Origin: Mizugakiibacter sp.
GTDB lineage: Bacteria; Pseudomonadota; Gammaproteobacteria; Xanthomonadales; Rhodanobacteraceae
Reading direction: 5' to 3'
Assembly: GCA_003233305.1 (NCBI GenBank)
Contig: QILI01000006.1
Coordinates: forward strand, 1 to 64,000
Length of the DNA stretch: 64,000 nt
Shown: piece by piece, positions 44,100 to 52,418 of the stretch
Layout: every line of letters begins with the position of its first letter
Numbering within the stretch: the first letter of the stretch is position 1
Program-made: the position numbers and the translations under genes
The notes under the pieces: generated by a model
What the model was told of the DNA's origin: nothing
Seen by the model: the letters and a program-made list of their open reading frames with translations, nothing else
Database searches by the model: none

Positions 44100-45221
44100 T
44101 CAGTCTGTCTGCCTGACAATCCACGCAGCGATTTCCGGCCACGTATCTTTCAGAGTACGTGCCCCCATGAACAGGCCCACGTGACCACCGGGTACTATGC
44201 GCTTATGGATCTTTTTCCGGGGTGTGCTCATCAGGATCTCAGCTGCGAAAACCTGTTCGTGTGGGGTGATATCGTCTTTTTCACCCGCCAGCAGGTATAG
44301 CGGGCAGGTAATTGCTTTCAGATTCAGTGTATGTCCCAGCGCAATGTATTTACCTTTGGCCAGTAAATTGCGTTTGAATAACTGATCGATAACCTGCAGA
44401 TACCAGCGCCCGGGCAAATCCAGCGGATTCTCATACCAACTGTCGAAGGCCTCAGCCTTAGACAGCCACACCGGATCATTAATGTGTTCGTAGAGGTCGA
44501 TGTGATCCTGTACGTAATGCTGCTTGGGATGCATGTTTTTCCAGCCGGCCAGCATATATTTGCCCAACATCAGCCCATCTCCACTGGCTACCAGTTCCTC
44601 GTAGAAACTCATTGGACTATCTTTCACCATCTTTAGCAGCGGACCACTGCCGGCATACGTGTCGATCGGTGATCCGGCCAGAACCAGGCTGGCTACTTTA
44701 TCGGGAAAGCGTGCGGCCAACATTGCCGCCATCCAGCCACCCTGGCACAGTCCGACCAGATTGACGCGGCCGCCCAGATCGTCCACACAGGTCAGTAATT
44801 CGGCCAGATACTGATCCACCTCAAGATCCCTCATATCCATGCTGGCCGAGTGCCAGTCGGTGAGAAAGAGGTGCCCGACGCCGTTTTCCTGCAACGTCTG
44901 CATCAGGCTTTGACCCTGATGGTAATCGGCAATCATCGAGGTATGCCCGGCGTAGGGTGCGTCGACCAGGGTGGGAATGCCTTTAGCAGCCAATCCTGAG
45001 TAGTCGCACAGATCCAGCGTGCGTAGTTTCAATCGCACACTGTGTGGAGTAGCCAGTTGCGGCTTGAGTCCATCGTGTAACAGGATCTCTTCCTCAACGA
45101 ACTTGACGTTTCGTGCAGCAAGCTCCAGACCTTGCTCGGCCATGTCAGCGGCGAGTTGCATAGGCCAGAAAAATGGTACGTTGATATTGGACTGGATAAC
45201 AGTAGGTTGGGTTGCGTTCAT
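44100..45221 (-). CDS. PhaC-like alpha/beta hydrolase (PHA synthase/depolymerase superfamily, Cys nucleophile)
   Basis: VNLVGLCQGGWMAAMLAARFPDKV (GxCxGG), LLAGEKDDITPHEQVF, VPGGHVGLFMGARTLKDTWPEIAAWI. Confidence 0.75.
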   Translation of the reverse strand: MNATQPTVIQSNINVPFFWPMQLAADMAEQGLELAARNVKFVEEEILLHDGLKPQLATPHSVRLKLRTLDLCDYSGLAAKGIPTLVDAPYAGHTSMIADYHQGQSLMQTLQENGVGHLFLTDWHSASMDMRDLEVDQYLAELLTCVDDLGGRVNLVGLCQGGWMAAMLAARFPDKVASLVLAGSPIDTYAGSGPLLKMVKDSPMSFYEELVASGDGLMLGKYMLAGWKNMHPKQHYVQDHIDLYEHINDPVWLSKAEAFDSWYENPLDLPGRWYLQVIDQLFKRNLLAKGKYIALGHTLNLKAITCPLYLLAGEKDDITPHEQVFAAEILMSTPRKKIHKRIVPGGHVGLFMGARTLKDTWPEIAAWIVRQTD

Positions 45222-45357
45222 GAGCGAACTCCTTCTCGGATAGTTTGGAAATGGTGAGCTGTCAAGTACATGATTGCTTCCGCAAAATATAGTCATGATT
45301 TTTGACAGCGGGTGCGCAAGGCCCCCGGGTCCTTGGTGGCGGTGCCATTCACCGACA

Positions 45358-46545
45358 TCAGCCGGTCTGCAACAGCCGCAGTGTATGTCGGGCGATCATC
45401 TGTTCTTCATCGGTTGGAATAACTCGTAAGGCTATTGCTGAATCTGTAGCGGCGATGTCACTGGCGTTAGCAGCATTGGCTGTGGCGTCGATCCGGGCGT
45501 TGAATATGGCCAGGCGGCGGACGATGGCAGCACGCACAGCACTGGCACGCTCGCCGATGCCAGCGGTAAAAACCAACCCGTCGATGCCCCCCATACTTGT
45601 TGCCATCGCGGCAACACTCTGGGCGACTCGATGTACAAAGACGTCCACAGCTAGACGGGCCTCGGGTGTGTCCACTTCCAGCAGCTCACGCATGTCTCCA
45701 GTGTTGCCTGACAGCCCTTTCAATCCACATTCATGGTAAAGAAGGTGGCTGATAGCCGCGGCATCCTGCCCGCACTCCTGCATCAGGTACAACACGATAC
45801 CTGGGTCGAGATTACCCGGACGCGTCCCCATCACCAGTCCTTCCAACGCTGAAAAGCCCATGGTGCTGTCCACACTACGACCGTTGTGCAGTGCGCAGAG
45901 CGAGGCACCATTACCGAGGTGAGCGATTACCAGTCTTCCAGAGGCTAGGTCCGGGGCCATCTTGGGCAGACACGAGGCAATATACTCGTAAGACAGACCG
46001 TGGAATCCGTAACGTCGTACACCGGACCGTATCAAGTATTGCGGTAAGGCATATATATCCATCTCGGGACGGTGCCCATAATGAAAACCGGTGTCGAAAC
46101 AGGCTATCTGGGGCAGATCCGGGTTCTTTTTCAGTAATGAGCGGATCGGTGCCAGATTGAACGGCTGATGCAATGGTGCCAGTGGTGTCAGGGATTCGAG
46201 TTTTGCCAATACTTCGGCATCGACCCGGATCGGCTCATGAAACATTGTGCCACCATGAACCACCCGGTGCCCCACCGCGTCAGGCGCACTATCAAGATGG
46301 GTAGCCACCCAGTCGTTGACGACACTCTCGGCAGTTGCCATATTCGCAACTGTCCCGGGCTCAAACGTACGTTCGAGCAGTACTTTGCCATGGCCATCAT
46401 GTACGTGTAAATGAGGCGTATCCCCGACCTCAGCAAGTTCTCCGCGCTGTAGAAGGGTCGGATCCCCAAGGCCGTCAGCGGCTTCATTGTAGGCAGCAAA
46501 CTTGATGCTCGAGCTGCCGACATTTAGAACCAGAATCATGGTCAT
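45358..46545 (-). CDS. ackA: acetate/butyrate kinase family protein
   Basis: MILVLNVGSSSIKFAAY, VGHRVVHGGTMF, CFDTGFHYGHRPEMDIYALP, VIAHLGNGASLCAL. Confidence 0.96.
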   Translation of the reverse strand: MTMILVLNVGSSSIKFAAYNEAADGLGDPTLLQRGELAEVGDTPHLHVHDGHGKVLLERTFEPGTVANMATAESVVNDWVATHLDSAPDAVGHRVVHGGTMFHEPIRVDAEVLAKLESLTPLAPLHQPFNLAPIRSLLKKNPDLPQIACFDTGFHYGHRPEMDIYALPQYLIRSGVRRYGFHGLSYEYIASCLPKMAPDLASGRLVIAHLGNGASLCALHNGRSVDSTMGFSALEGLVMGTRPGNLDPGIVLYLMQECGQDAAAISHLLYHECGLKGLSGNTGDMRELLEVDTPEARLAVDVFVHRVAQSVAAMATSMGGIDGLVFTAGIGERASAVRAAIVRRLAIFNARIDATANAANASDIAATDSAIALRVIPTDEEQMIARHTLRLLQTG

Positions 46546-47963
46546 AGCGATTCCCTGGCAGGGAGCCAGGATGCGTGAGCAATGTCTAGAAGCACGGCCA
46601 GTGCGCAGGAAGCCATGCGGGCGTCGGCCAGATCTGCGCGACTGGTCAGCACGACCGGAACCCTGGTTCCGAGGACGATACCTGCGACCTTGGCCTCCCC
46701 CAAGTACTCAAGCTGCTTGGCTAACATATTACCGGCTTCGAGGTCGGGTGCGACAAGAATATCGGCGTGCCCCGCCACTGGCGAGACAATACCCTTGGCC
46801 TTCGCCGCTGCGACCGAAACGGCGTTGTCGAAAGCCAGCGGCCCGTCGAGCAGTGCCCCGATAATCTGGCCGCGATCGGCCATCTTGCACAATGCCGCAG
46901 CATCCAGGGTTGAGGGTATTTTTGGATTGACTGTTTCTACCGCGGACAGAATAGCGACCTTGGGCTGATCCATACCCAATGCGTGGGCCAGTTCAATCGC
47001 GTTCTGGACGATGTCGTGCTTGGCGGCAAGGTCCGGCGTTACATTGACGGCTGCATCCGTGACCAGTTGCAGACTCGGTTGGCCAACGATATCCATCACG
47101 AATACGTGACTAATGCGCCGTGCGGTACGCAGACCGACCTGGGTATCAACTACGGCATGCATTAATTCATCAGTGTGCAGTGAGCCTTTCATTACCGCCT
47201 GTACCTCACCGGCACGGGCCATAGCCACGGCCCTTTCTGCGGCCGCCTGGCTATGTTCGGTCGAAACCACAGGGTAGGCTGAAAGATCGATATGGGCGAC
47301 GGCTGCGGCAGTACGAATCTTCGCCTCCGGCCCTACGAAGGTCGGCGCAATGAGACCTGCCTGCGCCGCATCGACTGCGCCACCCAGAGAAATGGCATCA
47401 ACCGCATGTACCACCGCCATCTTCAGTGGCTCGTGCCCGTTCAGAGCTTGTTGCGCCTGAGTGATGAGATCACGTAATTTTGCTCCAGGGTCACGTAGTT
47501 CGAGCTTGGGTAGATGCATACGCGGACGGCAAATTTTCTCGGTAGGAACCAGAACCACCGCTTCACCTTCAACCGCAGTTTCGTTGCGTTGGTTAACGAC
47601 CACGCATTGTAGGGTTGCCCGCCTGAAGGCAACCTCGATTCCGGTTACGGTCACTGTGACCCGCACCGTATCACCGACCAGAATGGGCTTGAGAAATTTT
47701 AGATTCTGAGTGAGGTATACCGTACCCGGCCCAGGAAGCTGGGTACCCAGCACATTTGAAACCAAAGCGGCGCTCCACATGCCATGTGCCACCACTCTAT
47801 GAAAGGGGTCGCCGGCCGCGAATTCCGGATCGACATGCGACGGGTTTACGTCGCCAGATGCCAATGCAAAGATCTGTGCACCTTTCTGGGTGAAAGTCCG
47901 GGTGAGGTTGGCGCAATCGCCGATCTTTAGTTCGTTCAGCGGATGGTTTTCAATCAGGGTCAT
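46542..47963 (-). CDS. fused MaoC-like enoyl-CoA hydratase / phosphate acyl(acetyl)transferase
   Basis: N-terminal IFALASGDVNPSHVDPEFAAGDPFHRVVAHGMWSAAL (MaoC/PhaJ); C-terminal PTA_PTB domain (EAGNMLAKQLEYLGEAKVAGIVLGTRVPVVLTSRAD); ATGA overlap with ackA. Confidence 0.93.
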   Translation of the reverse strand: MTLIENHPLNELKIGDCANLTRTFTQKGAQIFALASGDVNPSHVDPEFAAGDPFHRVVAHGMWSAALVSNVLGTQLPGPGTVYLTQNLKFLKPILVGDTVRVTVTVTGIEVAFRRATLQCVVVNQRNETAVEGEAVVLVPTEKICRPRMHLPKLELRDPGAKLRDLITQAQQALNGHEPLKMAVVHAVDAISLGGAVDAAQAGLIAPTFVGPEAKIRTAAAVAHIDLSAYPVVSTEHSQAAAERAVAMARAGEVQAVMKGSLHTDELMHAVVDTQVGLRTARRISHVFVMDIVGQPSLQLVTDAAVNVTPDLAAKHDIVQNAIELAHALGMDQPKVAILSAVETVNPKIPSTLDAAALCKMADRGQIIGALLDGPLAFDNAVSVAAAKAKGIVSPVAGHADILVAPDLEAGNMLAKQLEYLGEAKVAGIVLGTRVPVVLTSRADLADARMASCALAVLLDIAHASWLPARESL

Positions 47964-48378
47964 TGTGGGTTGCCATTTTCTGTGCAAAAGGCGGTACCGG
48001 ATATCCGTAGTGGTGTGTTGGAGTAGTGCAAAAATACATGGATTCCCGGTACCTTCAGCAGTAGTTTTTCTGGGAATGCCCATATACGGTCAGCCACTTG
48101 CTCCAGCGTTGCCACCACAATAGCTGTCTAGCTGGGGCCTGCCGTACCTATCAGTCGAGAGTGGGAAATGTCTATTCCTGTTCGGGGGCGAACCCGTGTC
48201 GGTACCGTGAGTGAGGGGGGTGTCATCATGCGCGCAACGGTCGAATGAATGACATGATCGAGCGTTCTGTAGGAGTGGGTATCCATAGGTCAGCAAGTCC
48301 CGGAAATCATGTGGCCGCTTGCAGCGATAAATGGCTGTTCGGGTTGGTTAATAGTAGTTGCAGTGACAGGTGCCTTAG

Positions 48379-48392
48379 TTGACATATATCAA
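48379..48392. promoter_or_regulatory. FNR/Anr-like box upstream of the phasin gene
   Basis: TTGACATATATCAA, matches TTGAY-N4-ATCAA; followed by GG. Confidence 0.6.
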
Positions 48393-48548
48393 GGAATTAT
48401 GCTTGACGAAAGCGCACTCTGTAAGCGTTCAGGCAGCATGACCTGCTAGCAGTACGGTTAGTGGTATTTTCGTTATGGCCGTACCAGGACGATAGGTGCG
48501 CTGCCTTTATGTCGCATGACGTTATTGTCCATGTAGAAGGAGATTGTT

Positions 48549-49130
48549 ATGTTTTCCGAAACCCAGATTGAAGAATTGCAAAAACTGCACACTGCACACA
48601 TTGCCAACACTTTTCTGTTTGCCGGAAAGATCCTTGATCAGCAGCGCCGTATTACTGATGCCCAGACCGATGCACTGCACGAAGCGCTGGTGCAGATGGC
48701 CAAGACCAACGCCTTTGATCCACAGCAGGATCCAACGGCCATGGTTAAGAATGCGGTGACCACATTCTCTTCCGGTCTAAGTGGTCATAACAGCCGCGTT
48801 AACCACCTTGTTGGCAGTATGGCCGATGCCTATATGTCGATTATGAACATGGCTCTGGAGTACGGTAACGATACCTTTACGCACTTTCAGCATCTGACGA
48901 AGACCTCGGATGCTCCTGCTTCTGACAACGGCGTGCCGGTAGAATCATGGAAATCCTGGTCGGACATGTTCTCCAAGGCCGTCAAGGAGAGTTCCGATCT
49001 GTTTGCCGACAACATGCGGACGCTAATGGCACGGAGTATTCCGGTACCCGGATCAGCGGAAAAAACAAGTGATAAAAAGTCTGTAAAAACCGATTCTGAC
49101 ACCACTTCGAAACCTGCGAGTAAGGCATGA
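48549..49130 (+). CDS. phasin-family (PHA granule-associated) protein
   Basis: 193 aa, helical, polar; MFSETQIEELQKLHTAHIANTFLFAGKILDQQRRITDAQTDALHEALVQM; Lys/Ser-rich tail; AGAAGGAG RBS. Confidence 0.85.
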   Translation: MFSETQIEELQKLHTAHIANTFLFAGKILDQQRRITDAQTDALHEALVQMAKTNAFDPQQDPTAMVKNAVTTFSSGLSGHNSRVNHLVGSMADAYMSIMNMALEYGNDTFTHFQHLTKTSDAPASDNGVPVESWKSWSDMFSKAVKESSDLFADNMRTLMARSIPVPGSAEKTSDKKSVKTDSDTTSKPASKA

Positions 49131-49200
49131 GAAATACCTGATTCATAGGGTTTGACTACCTGCCCCGGCAGATTGATGTCCGGGCCTCCGGCAAAGGAGT

Positions 49201-49647
49201 ATGGCTATGAGCGTTTTTAAGAAAATCCTTGTTCCTGTGGACGCGAGTGAATGCGCAACGCATGCTGTAGAAAGAGCGCTCGATCTTGCACTGGATCAAC
49301 AGGCGGCGATTCATTTTGTACACGTGCTTAACATTCACCCCATAGTTATCGCCTACCCAACGGTTATCGATGCCATGAATGCGGAAGCTGAGGTACTGCT
49401 TGACCGGACTGCAAGCCGGGCCGGGGAAAAGAAGGTTCTCACTACCAAGGCCCTGTTGATTACGGATCCCAAGCACCCCAGGATTGTCGACCAGATTCTG
49501 CTTGAAGCAACGAATGTCGGGGCGGACCTGATTATCGCGGGAACGCACGGCAAAGGATCCTTTGAAACCTGGTTTCTTGGTGGTGTGGCCGAGGCCCTTA
49601 CGCGCCGAAGTTCTCTGCCGGTAATGTTGGTTCCATCCGGGCGCTGA
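49201..49647 (+). CDS. universal stress protein (UspA family)
   Basis: KKILVPVDASECATHAVERALDLA, ADLIIAGTHGKGSFETWFLGGVAEALTRRSSLPVMLVPS. Confidence 0.93.
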   Translation: MAMSVFKKILVPVDASECATHAVERALDLALDQQAAIHFVHVLNIHPIVIAYPTVIDAMNAEAEVLLDRTASRAGEKKVLTTKALLITDPKHPRIVDQILLEATNVGADLIIAGTHGKGSFETWFLGGVAEALTRRSSLPVMLVPSGR

Positions 49648-49837
49648 TAGCGCAGCACCGGTTTGGCCTATCCGCAGGTCCGAATGTATCCGTCCCCCTT
49701 AGGCGGTCACGTAGTCGGGTCGCCCCCGTGGAGTCACTGTCCGTCACCCCGCACGGCCACACGATATATACAACCGGTGGGTGGGGTAGTGACTTCATGT
49801 ACTCGCCCTGATGTTTTCTTACCCAAGGAATTTCAGC

Positions 49838-50563
49838 ATGAAACGACTCGCTCTCGTAACCGGAGGCACTCGGGGTATCGGTGCCGCCATCGCTGTGCAC
49901 CTTCAGCAGCATAATTACTGTGTTGCGGTGACCTATCATGGTAACGACGCCAATGCCATGGCATTCAACAAAGCCCATGGCATTCCCGTTTACAAATGGG
50001 ATGTTGTCGATTTCGATGCCTGTGCGGCAGGTACAAAACAGGTCGAAGCCGATGCCGGCCAGGCCCTGGATATCTTGGTCAACAATGCTGGCATCACCCG
50101 CGACAGTACCTTGCATAGGATGTCACCCCACGACTGGCGTACGGTACTCGAAGATGATTTGTTTGCCTGCTTCAATATGTGTCGTGCTGTCATTGTCGGA
50201 ATGCGTGAGCGTACCTGGGGCCGGATCGTAAATATTTCTTCGATCAACGCCCAGAAAGGCCAGTGCGGGCAGACCAACTACTCGGCAGCCAAGGCCGGTG
50301 TGATTGGGTTTACCAAGGCCCTGGCGTTGGAATCTGCGCGCAAGGGCATCACCGTCAATACCGTTGCACCGGGCTACACCGATACCGATATGGTGGCCAA
50401 GGTCAAGCCCGAGGTACTGGCCGGCATTATTCAACAGATCCCGGTTGGCCGTCTTGCTCACCCTAATGAGATTGCTCATGCGGTAACCTTTCTTGTTCAT
50501 GACGACTCATCGTTCATCACTGGTTCGACCTTATCGGTAAACGGAGGCCAGTATCTGGCATGA
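49838..50563 (+). CDS. phaB: acetoacetyl-CoA reductase
   Basis: MKRLALVTGGTRGIGAAIAVHLQQ, ILVNNAGITRDSTLHRMS, NISSINAQKGQCGQTNYSAAKAGVIGFTKALALE. Confidence 0.92.
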   Translation: MKRLALVTGGTRGIGAAIAVHLQQHNYCVAVTYHGNDANAMAFNKAHGIPVYKWDVVDFDACAAGTKQVEADAGQALDILVNNAGITRDSTLHRMSPHDWRTVLEDDLFACFNMCRAVIVGMRERTWGRIVNISSINAQKGQCGQTNYSAAKAGVIGFTKALALESARKGITVNTVAPGYTDTDMVAKVKPEVLAGIIQQIPVGRLAHPNEIAHAVTFLVHDDSSFITGSTLSVNGGQYLA

Positions 50564-50744
50564 ACATGAAGGATTCTGATTCGTGCCGTGCCGATGTCCC
50601 GGTCCTTCAAACGGGGTCCATGCTGACCACGCGGTTGCTCTATTCCATGCGGCGAGGTGATCTCAAGTGCGGCGGGGTTACCTTGTGTATTGGCAGCGGG
50701 CAAGGTACTGCCCCGGCACTGGAAAGTTTTTGAAGGGGGTCTCC

Positions 50745-51572
50745 GTGAATAGTCCCTCCATATCCACGGAAGAAAATACATTAGCGAATTCCGATCCTAG
50801 GCCACATACTCTTGATCTGCGTGGCCAACGAGGTCTGATAATCGGTATCGCCAACGATCACAGTATTGCCTGGGGTTGCGCTCGCAGTATGCGGGCCCTG
50901 GGTGCTGAGCTCGCGGTGACTTACCTCAACGAAAAAGCCAAGGCTTGGGTGCAACCGTTGGCCGGGCAGTTGCAGGCATCTCTTTTGCTGCCTTGTGATG
51001 TGCGTCAACCCGGACAACTCGATGCCGTCTTCGAAACCATTCGGAATCACTGGGGCAGACTGGACTTCGCTTTGCATGCAGTGGCGTATGCGCCCAAGAA
51101 AGACTTGCAAGCCCCGCTACTGGATACCTCCGCCAGCGGATTCTCCATGGCCATGGACGTGTCGTGTCATTCATTCGTACGTATGGCCCGACTTGCTGCG
51201 CCCCTGATGGAACACGGTGGCACCCTACTCGCCACCAGTTACTACGGTGCTGAAAAAGTGATCGGACACTACAATCTTATGGGCCCGGTCAAAGCCGCAT
51301 TGGAAGCCGTCGTGAGGCAACTGGCTGTGGAACTTGGCCCCCAGCACATTCGTGTTCACGCCCTGTCACCCGGTCCGGTCCGCACTCGCGCGGCCAGCGG
51401 TATTGCTGCCTTCGACGAGTTGCTGGACCAGGCCGCTCGGCGTTCTCCCGAGCATACCCTCGTCAGCATCGAGGAAGTTGGTGCCGTTGCCGCTGGACTG
51501 GTCAGTGACCTGGCCCGGGGAATGACCGGTAACGTAGTTTTCGTTGATGCCGGCTACCACATCATGGGCTGA
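50745..51572 (+). CDS. FabI-type enoyl-ACP reductase (probable GTG start)
   Basis: LRGQRGLIIGIANDHSIAWGCARSMRALGAELAVTYLNEKAK, LLATSYYGAEKVIGHYNLMGPVKAALEAVVRQLAVELGPQHIRVHALSPGPVRTRAASGI. Confidence 0.88.
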   Translation: MNSPSISTEENTLANSDPRPHTLDLRGQRGLIIGIANDHSIAWGCARSMRALGAELAVTYLNEKAKAWVQPLAGQLQASLLLPCDVRQPGQLDAVFETIRNHWGRLDFALHAVAYAPKKDLQAPLLDTSASGFSMAMDVSCHSFVRMARLAAPLMEHGGTLLATSYYGAEKVIGHYNLMGPVKAALEAVVRQLAVELGPQHIRVHALSPGPVRTRAASGIAAFDELLDQAARRSPEHTLVSIEEVGAVAAGLVSDLARGMTGNVVFVDAGYHIMG

Positions 51573-51612
51573 ATAAAACCGGACTTAACAGCACTCTGCA
51601 TCCGTATTACCT

Positions 51613-51626
51613 TTGACTTGGATCAA
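51613..51626. promoter_or_regulatory. FNR/Anr-like box upstream of the small Cys4 protein gene
   Basis: TTGACTTGGATCAA, matches TTGAY-N4-ATCAA; followed by GG as in the first box. Confidence 0.6.
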
Positions 51627-51734
51627 GGTAATCACCCCTCCCTGGGGCGGACAATCAAAACGATGGTCTCGTGAAGAGGCATACTCGCCACGAAGACCAA
51701 TCGCTTCAGGTAACTTCTACGATGGAGACCTTCA

Positions 51735-51938
51735 ATGAGTAAACAACAGCATCCCCAGCATCCACAAGAAGCCGTTATGTGTGAGTCCTGCGCCAGGGAT
51801 GGCCAGCAGGTGGAAATGGTCAAACAGGATCAAATCGAGAATTCGTTTCTTGACCAGGACGGGGAGACCGCCCCGATCAATCTGCGCACCTATCGTTGCC
51901 CGGCTTGTGAGCATACGCAGGTATTCCAGGTCGATTGA
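51735..51938 (+). CDS. small Cys4 (zinc-ribbon-like) protein of unknown function
   Basis: 67 aa, CESC...CPAC pair of CxxC motifs; GGAGA upstream; FNR-like box 109 nt upstream. Confidence 0.55.
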   Translation: MSKQQHPQHPQEAVMCESCARDGQQVEMVKQDQIENSFLDQDGETAPINLRTYRCPACEHTQVFQVD

Positions 51939-52418
51939 ACCTGATCGGCCTAGCCGGCTCCGGTAAGCGTTCTGGTGGGTATTCCGCTATGGCAATTCAG
52001 CTCGTGGCGGGGAAACCGGACTGGATATCCATGCAGTACTCGAATGGACACCGGTATGGAAATTCCGGATATATAGCTCACTAGGCGCCTACTCTGAACC
52101 CGACCATAAATAGACTGCAAGATGAATCGTGTTCCTAGGTCCTGCCACCGAAATACGTAAGTATCCTGTAGACGCATGCGCTCACAGTGACCGTATTGCA
52201 GTGATCTTCAAGGGTCGCAAAGATGAGGGCACGGACGACGGCATCAAACACCACCCAACCTCTCGCAATGCGAAACCCGTGTGGTTACGTTGCACACTGT
52301 TCTAACTACCATCGCTCAAGCTGGAACTTCCAGCGCTACATACTGCATTTACCGCTGATTGAGGAAATGGTGTTGTTTAACCGCAGTCGGTATCACCTAT
52401 TCAAATAAGGAATTAGCA

